From assembly GCA_937890575.1 (NCBI GenBank), contig CALADZ010000157.1, positions 1-5,202 of the forward strand: a stretch of DNA of 5,202 nucleotides, given 5' to 3'. The position numbers and the translations under genes were made by a program. Shown here one piece after another: positions 1 through 5,202 of this stretch (the first letter of the stretch is position 1; each line of letters starts with the position of its first letter). The stretch is from MAG-120531 sp002378585. Lineage in GTDB: Bacteria > Bacteroidota > Bacteroidia > Flavobacteriales > Flavobacteriaceae. The notes beneath the pieces are model-generated. The model had not been told where the DNA came from. It did not search any database and saw nothing but the letters and a program-made list of their open reading frames with translations.

Positions 1-20
1 AGATGCTGCAGGGGGCTTTT
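1..20. terminator. Probable half of a terminator hairpin at the window edge
   Basis: The plus strand here reads GCTGCAGGGGGCTTTT, a GC-rich arm followed by a short T run, which is the right half of a typical intrinsic terminator. Read on the minus strand it is AAAAGCCCCCTGCAGC, lying 16 bases past the dismutase stop codon, where the left arm of a terminator for that gene would sit. A bidirectional hairpin shared with a gene to the left is the simplest reading. The matching arm would lie outside the window, so the hairpin itself cannot be confirmed here. Confidence 0.35.
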
Positions 21-35
21 ATTAAGCATATTATT

Positions 36-644
36 TTACTTTCTAGTTGCTAAACGCTCAGCTACATAGTTCCAATCGATTACTTCAAAAAAGGCACTGA
101 TGTAATCTGGACGTCTGTTTTGGTAATTTAGGTAATAGGCGTGTTCCCAAACATCTAAACCTAGAATAGGGAAACCTCCACATCCGATTCCCGGCATCAA
201 AGGATTGTCCTGATTAGCGGTAGAGCAGACCTCTAAACTGCCATCTGGCTGAACACAAAGCCAAGCCCATCCAGAACCAAATCGGGTAGCGGCGGCTTTG
301 GAAAAAGCGTCTTTAAATGCGTCAAACGAGCCAAATGAAGCGTCGATTGCCTGGGCTAGTGCGCCAGTCGGCAGACCACCTCCCTGAGGGCTCATACAAG
401 ACCAAAACAAATTATGGTTGTAAAAACCACCTCCATTGTTGCGCACAGGTGCGTTATTTAAATCTAAACCTCCTAAAATTTCTTCGATAGATTGTCCCTC
501 CAAAGCAGTGCCTTGGATGGCGGCATTCAAATTGGTGGTGTAGGCTTGGTGGTGTTTGGTATGGTGGATTTCCATAGTGCGGGCGTCCATATGTGGGGCC
601 AATGCGTCATATGCATAAGCCAGTGCGGGTAGTTCAAATGCCAT
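36..644 (-). CDS. sodA: Superoxide dismutase, Mn-type of the Fe/Mn family
   Basis: This cytosolic enzyme converts superoxide to oxygen and hydrogen peroxide. The protein has 202 residues, normal for the family, begins MAFELPAL and lacks a signal peptide. All four metal ligands are visible: H27 in the IHHTKHH motif, H77 in YNHNLFW, and D164 and H168 in the signature DVWEHAYY. The N-terminal helical domain covers roughly residues 1-90 and the alpha/beta C-terminal domain the rest. Metal preference is inferred from the outer-sphere glutamine: Q145 in TANQDNPL matches the Mn-type position, and the GGG at 71-73 lacks the glutamine that Fe-type enzymes carry there. F74 replaces the histidine common in other Mn enzymes (GGGHxNH), so some cambialism is possible. 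The start is the only ATG in frame before the conserved N-terminus. The leader is A-rich without a Shine-Dalgarno. The gene is transcribed divergently from the helicase, from its own promoter. The family call is very secure; the metal is less so. Confidence 0.97.
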   Translation of the reverse strand: MAFELPALAYAYDALAPHMDARTMEIHHTKHHQAYTTNLNAAIQGTALEGQSIEEILGGLDLNNAPVRNNGGGFYNHNLFWSCMSPQGGGLPTGALAQAIDASFGSFDAFKDAFSKAAATRFGSGWAWLCVQPDGSLEVCSTANQDNPLMPGIGCGGFPILGLDVWEHAYYLNYQNRRPDYISAFFEVIDWNYVAERLATRK

Positions 645-669
645 AATTTTTCATTTTTGGGTTCGAGTA

Positions 670-677
670 CAAATTTA
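670..677 (-). promoter_or_regulatory. Bacteroidota-type -7 promoter element for the dismutase gene
   Basis: On the minus strand these bases read TAAATTTG, an exact match to the Bacteroidota -7 consensus TAnnTTTG. It ends 25 bases before the dismutase ATG, which would give a leader of roughly 20 bases. No clear TTG is present at the -33 spacing (17-21 bases upstream), so only one of the two expected boxes is seen. An exact six-base match in AT-rich DNA can arise by chance, but position and orientation fit well. Confidence 0.5.
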
Positions 678-786
678 CGGATTTTTTAAGGGGGCTACCC
701 TATGAAAATGTTAAGAAATACCCCTCTGTTTTGACCAAATGACCTTCAGGTTATGGGTTGGATTGATTAATTTGCATGGGTATATG

Positions 787-3700
787 ATGGCTCCCTACCA
801 AATTTATAGTGCATCCGCTGGGTCAGGCAAAACATTTGCCTTGGCCCAATCCTACTTAGCGCTTATTTTGGAAGATGAGCGTCCATTGGCCTTTAAAAAT
901 ATATTGGCCTTGACCTTTACCAATAAAGCGGTGGGGGAGATGAAAAAGCGGATCCTACAGGCCCTGTACGATTTCGGACATCAACCCAAGGGTTCCACAG
1001 ATCTTTTTGATGCGGTACAGAAAACCCTGGATATCGATCCTGCCTTGCTCAGGGCTAGGGCCAGAAAGAGAGGGAAAGAGCTTTTGCATCATTTTGCCTT
1101 TTTTGACATATCGACCATTGACAAATTCAACCACCGTATCCTGAGAACTTTCGGAAAAGACCTAAAGTTACCTCCTGATTTTGAGGTGATCTTGGACACG
1201 GGTGAGCTGGTGACACAAGGGGTAGAACTGCTCATGGATCAGATCGGTATCGATCCTGAACTCACAGAAATTTTAGTCGCCTATGCCCTGGAGAAAATGG
1301 ATGGCAATACCAGTTGGGATCCCAGTCAAAATTTGAAAAAAGTGGGCATGATGCTGTTTGAAGAACTGCATGGTTCTGGAATGGATGCCGCCCAGAGTGC
1401 AGACCCAAAAGCCCTTAAAGGATTAAAAAAACAGCTGAAGAGCGATTGGATTAAACACTCAGAAACTCGCGCCCAAAAAGCAAAATCTTTATTGGCTCAG
1501 ATGGACCAAAAAGGAATCGAGCACACCTCTTTTACCCGTTCTTCATTGCCTAAATGGCTAGAAGAAATTTCCAGAGACGGGATGGAAAAAATTAAAGATG
1601 CTCAGTGGTTGGAAAATTTTGGTGAAACGGACCCCTACAACAAAAAAACAGCGTCAAGCCAAAAGGAACTGATCAACGCATGGAAGATTGAGCTGACTGA
1701 AGCTGTTCAAGAATTAGTCCAAACGCGCCACGATATTGAACTCGCAAAAAACAAGTACAAAAATCTGTTGCCGCTGTCCGTAATCAGAACTATTTCCGGG
1801 GCCATCCACCAGTTATGTGTCGAAAGGCAATGGTTGCCCATCGGTCAATTTAACCAGTTAATTGCCCAAGAAATCAAGGATCAACCTGCCCCATTTATCT
1901 ACGAAAGGTTGGGAGATCGATACAGCCATTTTTTCATCGACGAGTTTCAAGACACCTCAGTGCTTCAATGGGAGAATCTAGTGCCATTAATCGACCATAC
2001 CCTTCAAAAAGAGGGATGGAGCGACGAAGCCGGAAGCTTACTACTGGTCGGAGATCCAAAACAATCTATATATCGTTGGCGGGGCGGTGATGTGAATCAG
2101 CTTATTGACCTAACCAGTCAAAAAGCAACCCCCTTTTTGGCTAAACCAGCGATTAAGTCCCTGAACACGAATTATCGGAGCAGTGGAACTATTGTTGGCG
2201 TCAACAATGAATTGTTCCCTTTCCTGAGCCAGTATTTAAGCTATGAGCCGTATCGGGCTTTATATGAAAACGATGTGGTTCAAAAAATCCACAACCAAAA
2301 AGAAGGTTGGGTTTCATTTAGATTTATTGACTCCCAAGAGACTGAAGACACCCAACAAGCTTTTCTGGATGAAGGTCTTGACTGTATCAAGCACGCTTTA
2401 TCGTTGGGATACTCCTATGGGGATATCTGTGTATTGACGCGCAATAACAAACAAGCTGTAGCTTCAGCGAAATTACTCAACGAACTGGGGATGCCTGTGG
2501 TTTCTGCTGAATCACTTTTAGTGGGTCAGCATCCGGATGTGCGTTTTTTAATTGATTTATTGCGGTGGAGCTTAACCCCAGACAATCAACTACTGGCTTT
2601 TGAGTTGGCCGCGCATCTAGCGCTTAAAAGAACTGAAACGCCTCACGAATTTTTAAGTACGGCAACAAAACAGACGCACAAAGTACTTAAAGAGCAATGG
2701 AATTGGTCCATTTCCGCTTTTTTATCTCGTTCTCTTTTTGATGGAATGCACTGCGCTATTGAACGTTTTGGACTAGGGGACCACCAACCAGCTTACTTGA
2801 TTTTCTTTATGGATTATGTACATGAATGGTCGCAATCCAACGGCAACAACCACGCTCAATTTCTTTTGGATTGGGACATTAAAAAAGATCGTTTAAGCAT
2901 TCAAGCACCTGAAAACGCCAATGCGATCCAAGTAATGACGATTCATAAGGCCAAAGGACTTGAATTTCCCATAGTCGTCTATAATTTTGTGAATGACCCT
3001 TTGGTTAAAGATCAAGAGGCCAAGCTTTGGATTCCTGTAGATCCCAATCAGCACTTAGGGATTGAGCAACTGCTCATCTCCAAAAACAAATATCTAGCCG
3101 AGGCAGAGGAGACTATTTCCGAGGTATGGGCATTGGACAATGCACAAAAAGAGCTGGACGCATTTAACACCTTATACGTGGCTATGACCCGACCCATTCA
3201 AGGTCTTTACCTCATCGCCGAAAAAGCGATTAGCCAAAAAGGAGCCCCCTCAGCACAAAAAATTGCTGGGCTAATCATCAAATATTTGCAACACAAAAAC
3301 AGGTGGCAGGAAGCGACGCACGATCATTTAATCGGGCGATATGTCCCCAAAGAAACGTCTGGTTTAGTGGTCACTGAAAAAATTACATCTGTAGGATACT
3401 CTCCTAGGTCGCCAAAATCAACCCAGGCCTATGTGCCCCATCCCAAATGGAGTCAAGATAACGGACAACAGAAAGCCCAAGAGCTGGGTAAGTTCTTTCA
3501 CGAGTTCATGCAGGATTACGACCGAACATTCGACCTTAAAGCGGTGGAAACCCAATGGGTGCTTCAACAAAAACCTGCTGAAATAGCCGTTTTATCCGAG
3601 ATGGCGCGGCTAGTTTTAACCCACCCAAAGCTCAAACACCTTTATGGCCCTGGGGTAACTGCCAAAAATGAATGTACCCTGTGGCTTCCCCATACCACTC

Positions 3701-3957
3701 CTGAGGTATCACATAGTCCAAGGAAAGAAGTCCTTCGCCCCGATCGGTTGGTCTTTGGATCAGATCATCGGGTTTGGGTGCTAGATTATAAAACAGGTGC
3801 GCCCAAAAAAGAACACGAACAACAAGTAGCTCAATATGCGCAAGCGCTCAGCCATATGGGGTACACTTTAGAAGAAGCGCTCATTATTTATGTTCAATCC
3901 GGATCTATAAACGTAGTTGCGGTCCAAAACACCCTTATTGATGAACACGACATTTAA
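787..3957 (+). CDS. UvrD/RecB-family (AddA-like) helicase with C-terminal PD-(D/E)XK nuclease
   Basis: The protein has 1056 residues from the chosen start. It is an SF1A DNA helicase fused to a RecB-type nuclease, the architecture of AddA and RecB, which unwind and trim double-strand DNA ends for recombination repair. Helicase motifs in order: Walker A ASAGSGKT (9-16); motif Ia LTFTNKAVGEM (42-52); STIDKF (109-114); Walker B DEFQDT (385-390); motif III GDPKQSIYRWRGGD (422-435); NYRS (462-465); SAESLL (573-578); motif V TIHKAKGLEFP (718-728); motif VI YVAMTRP (797-803) with arginine finger R802. Residues about 115-370 form a charged, helical 1B-like insertion. The nuclease is complete: H905 in GKFFHEF, D986 in RPDR, D1000 and K1002 in LDYKTG, and Q1013/Y1017 of the QxxxY motif. 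An in-frame ATG at 739 would add 16 residues, but family members usually begin just before the Walker A (here MAPYQIYSASAGSGKT), so I prefer 787; 784 is equally possible. No AddB-like partner lies in the window. No function beyond end processing or repair should be assumed. Confidence 0.93.
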   Translation: MAPYQIYSASAGSGKTFALAQSYLALILEDERPLAFKNILALTFTNKAVGEMKKRILQALYDFGHQPKGSTDLFDAVQKTLDIDPALLRARARKRGKELLHHFAFFDISTIDKFNHRILRTFGKDLKLPPDFEVILDTGELVTQGVELLMDQIGIDPELTEILVAYALEKMDGNTSWDPSQNLKKVGMMLFEELHGSGMDAAQSADPKALKGLKKQLKSDWIKHSETRAQKAKSLLAQMDQKGIEHTSFTRSSLPKWLEEISRDGMEKIKDAQWLENFGETDPYNKKTASSQKELINAWKIELTEAVQELVQTRHDIELAKNKYKNLLPLSVIRTISGAIHQLCVERQWLPIGQFNQLIAQEIKDQPAPFIYERLGDRYSHFFIDEFQDTSVLQWENLVPLIDHTLQKEGWSDEAGSLLLVGDPKQSIYRWRGGDVNQLIDLTSQKATPFLAKPAIKSLNTNYRSSGTIVGVNNELFPFLSQYLSYEPYRALYENDVVQKIHNQKEGWVSFRFIDSQETEDTQQAFLDEGLDCIKHALSLGYSYGDICVLTRNNKQAVASAKLLNELGMPVVSAESLLVGQHPDVRFLIDLLRWSLTPDNQLLAFELAAHLALKRTETPHEFLSTATKQTHKVLKEQWNWSISAFLSRSLFDGMHCAIERFGLGDHQPAYLIFFMDYVHEWSQSNGNNHAQFLLDWDIKKDRLSIQAPENANAIQVMTIHKAKGLEFPIVVYNFVNDPLVKDQEAKLWIPVDPNQHLGIEQLLISKNKYLAEAEETISEVWALDNAQKELDAFNTLYVAMTRPIQGLYLIAEKAISQKGAPSAQKIAGLIIKYLQHKNRWQEATHDHLIGRYVPKETSGLVVTEKITSVGYSPRSPKSTQAYVPHPKWSQDNGQQKAQELGKFFHEFMQDYDRTFDLKAVETQWVLQQKPAEIAVLSEMARLVLTHPKLKHLYGPGVTAKNECTLWLPHTTPEVSHSPRKEVLRPDRLVFGSDHRVWVLDYKTGAPKKEHEQQVAQYAQALSHMGYTLEEALIIYVQSGSINVVAVQNTLIDEHDI

Positions 3958-5134
3958 CCAAAAAATGCAACAAGAGCTCGACGCTATTGCCGCGGAAGGT
4001 TTATTTAAAAAAGAACGAATTATTACGGGCCCACAGGGATCTGTCGTTGACCTCAACACCGGTCAACACTTGATTAATCTCTGTGCCAACAACTATTTGG
4101 GGCTTTCCTCACATCCCGAGGTGATCCAAGCAGCCAAAGACGCCTTGGACACTCATGGGTTTGGGATGTCTTCGGTGCGTTTTATTTGTGGCACTCAAGA
4201 CTTACACAAATCTTTAGAGCAAAAAATCGCCGATTTCTACGGCACCGAAGACACCATTCTTTACGCAGCTGCTTTTGATGCCAATGGAGGTGTTTTTGAA
4301 CCTCTCTTGGGCGCAGAAGACGCCATTATCTCCGATGCGCTAAACCACGCATCAATCATCGATGGTATCAGACTGTGTAAAGCGCAGCGTTATCGCTATG
4401 CCAATGGAGATTTAGCCGACCTAGAAACTCAACTAAAAGAAGCCAGAGCTCAAGGTGCAAAAAACATACTTATAGTCACTGATGGGGTGTTTTCTATGGA
4501 TGGATTAGTGGCTCCTTTGGATGGCATATGCGATTTAGCCGATCAATACGATGCCCTAGTCATGGTCGATGAATGCCATGCCGCAGGATTCCTGGGTGCC
4601 CGGGGACGTGGATCCCTAGAGGCCAAAGGGGTCTTAGGCAGAGTCGACATCATTACGGGGACACTGGGCAAAGCCTTAGGAGGTGCCATGGGTGGATACA
4701 CCACGGCCAGTAAACCAATTATTGAAATGCTTCGTCAACGCTCGAGACCTTATTTGTTCTCAAACTCATTGGCCCCATCGATTGTCGGCGCATCGATTAA
4801 AGTCTTTGAGTTGATCGACAAAGACACGTCCTACAGAGACCGATTAATGGACAACACCGCCTATTTCAGAGCCGGTATTAAGGCATTGGGATTTGATATG
4901 ATTGAGGGTGAGGCTGCCATTATTCCAATCATGCTGTACGAAGCAACTCTGGCCCAAGAAATGGCGACACGTTTGATGGAACACGGCGTATACGTCATCG
5001 GGTTTTTCTATCCTGTGGTGCCAAAAGGAAAGGCCCGAATCCGGGTACAACTATCTGCGGCCTTGAGTCGTGAGGAGTTGGATCGCGCTCTTGAAGCATT
5101 TAAAATTGTCGGTCAATCCTTGAACATCATTTAA
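3941..5134 (+). CDS. kbl: Glycine C-acetyltransferase (2-amino-3-ketobutyrate CoA ligase)
   Basis: This cytosolic PLP enzyme of the alpha-oxoamine synthase family cleaves 2-amino-3-ketobutyrate with CoA into glycine and acetyl-CoA, the second step of threonine breakdown through threonine dehydrogenase. The protein has 397 residues, against 398 for E. coli Kbl as I recall it. The PLP lysine is K244 in TGTLGKALGG, with D210 and H213 in VDECHAAGF, H136 in LNHASI, S185 in VFSMDG and N50 in CANNYLGL, the same numbers as in the E. coli enzyme. The stretch LCKAQRYRYANGD is typical of Kbl rather than of the related serine palmitoyltransferase, KAS/BioF or 5-aminolevulinate synthase. The start at 3941 places 19 residues before GLFK, as in E. 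coli; an upstream in-frame ATG at 3917 would add eight residues, and an internal ATG at 3965 would remove eight. The gene starts 17 bases before the helicase stop codon ends and has no Shine-Dalgarno, so it is probably translated by coupling. No threonine dehydrogenase is in view. Confidence 0.96.
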   Translation: MNTTFNQKMQQELDAIAAEGLFKKERIITGPQGSVVDLNTGQHLINLCANNYLGLSSHPEVIQAAKDALDTHGFGMSSVRFICGTQDLHKSLEQKIADFYGTEDTILYAAAFDANGGVFEPLLGAEDAIISDALNHASIIDGIRLCKAQRYRYANGDLADLETQLKEARAQGAKNILIVTDGVFSMDGLVAPLDGICDLADQYDALVMVDECHAAGFLGARGRGSLEAKGVLGRVDIITGTLGKALGGAMGGYTTASKPIIEMLRQRSRPYLFSNSLAPSIVGASIKVFELIDKDTSYRDRLMDNTAYFRAGIKALGFDMIEGEAAIIPIMLYEATLAQEMATRLMEHGVYVIGFFYPVVPKGKARIRVQLSAALSREELDRALEAFKIVGQSLNII

Positions 5135-5202
5135 GCGCTTCTTGGGTTCCTTTTTAAGTGATATAGCCGATCGTTACGCGCCCCTTGGTCGGGGGTTGTC
5201 TG
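5131..5202 (-). CDS. Possible C-terminal end of a convergent gene (partial, unrecognised)
   Basis: One minus-strand frame is open from the right window edge to a TAA at 5131-5133, giving 23 residues ending in RNDRLYHLKRNPRSA. The other two minus-strand frames, and the plus-strand frame continuing kbl, contain stops in this stretch. The stop would overlap the kbl stop within the four bases TTAA, a compact tail-to-tail arrangement. A frame of 23 codons can easily stay open by chance, and I do not recognise the tail. The alternative is simply non-coding DNA after kbl. Confidence 0.25.
   Translation of the reverse strand, partial: QTTPDQGARNDRLYHLKRNPRSA

Noticed and set aside
691..701. Small GGG-CTA-CCC hairpin in the divergent intergenic region
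   Set aside because: The stem is only three or four base pairs with a three-base loop. It is not convincing as an operator or terminator.
745..774. Helicase promoter with TTC (745-747) and TTAATTTG (767-774) at 19-base spacing
   Set aside because: Both boxes deviate from the Bacteroidota consensus at one position each, so this is too weak to annotate as a feature.
1422..1434. A-rich slippery run in the helicase gene (TTA AAA AAA CAG) as a programmed frameshift site
   Set aside because: The frame continues normally through all downstream motifs, and neither alternative frame yields a meaningful product, so no frameshift is needed.
2243..2437. Plus-strand open frame of 64 codons within the helicase gene
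   Set aside because: It lies wholly inside a well-supported gene in another frame, and its lysine-rich product has no recognisable features.
3868..4059. Minus-strand open frame across the helicase-kbl junction
   Set aside because: It is antisense to two conserved coding ends and its product resembles nothing recognisable.
4844..5050. Minus-strand open frame of 68 codons antisense to the end of kbl
   Set aside because: It is a shadow of the conserved Kbl C-terminal domain, with no promoter or start context.
5181..5194. CCCC-TTGGTC-GGGG hairpin after kbl as an intrinsic terminator
   Set aside because: The stem is only four base pairs and the following bases lack a T run. It may also lie within a convergent coding region.

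Overview
The window is a compact piece of a bacterial chromosome, most likely from the phylum Bacteroidota and close to the Flavobacteriia. Three things suggest this: the flavobacterial style of the superoxide dismutase and of the fused helicase-nuclease, the near absence of Shine-Dalgarno sequences before the starts, and an exact TAnnTTTG promoter element (the Bacteroidota -7 box) upstream of the dismutase. Base composition looks moderate and even. There are no signs of a mobile element, phage, CRISPR array, tRNA or rRNA.

Layout, left to right. Bases 1-35 hold what looks like one arm of a terminator hairpin cut by the window edge. Bases 36-644 (minus strand) encode a complete Mn-type superoxide dismutase. 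Bases 645-786 are a divergent intergenic region carrying the dismutase promoter. Bases 787-3957 (plus strand) encode a 1056-residue UvrD/RecB-type (AddA-like) helicase with a C-terminal PD-(D/E)XK nuclease. Bases 3941-5134 (plus strand) encode a complete glycine C-acetyltransferase (Kbl), starting inside the last codons of the helicase gene. The last 68 bases may hold the end of a convergent gene that leaves the window on the right.

The helicase and kbl overlap by 17 bases and are very probably co-transcribed and translationally coupled, although their known roles (double-strand-break processing and threonine/glycine metabolism) are unrelated. The dismutase is read divergently and independently. 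All three main proteins keep their expected catalytic residues and full length, so this looks like an ordinary housekeeping region. I did not find a convincing undescribed system. The points worth a second look are the start sites, the gene overlap, a tiny reading frame overlapping the dismutase start, and the two window edges.
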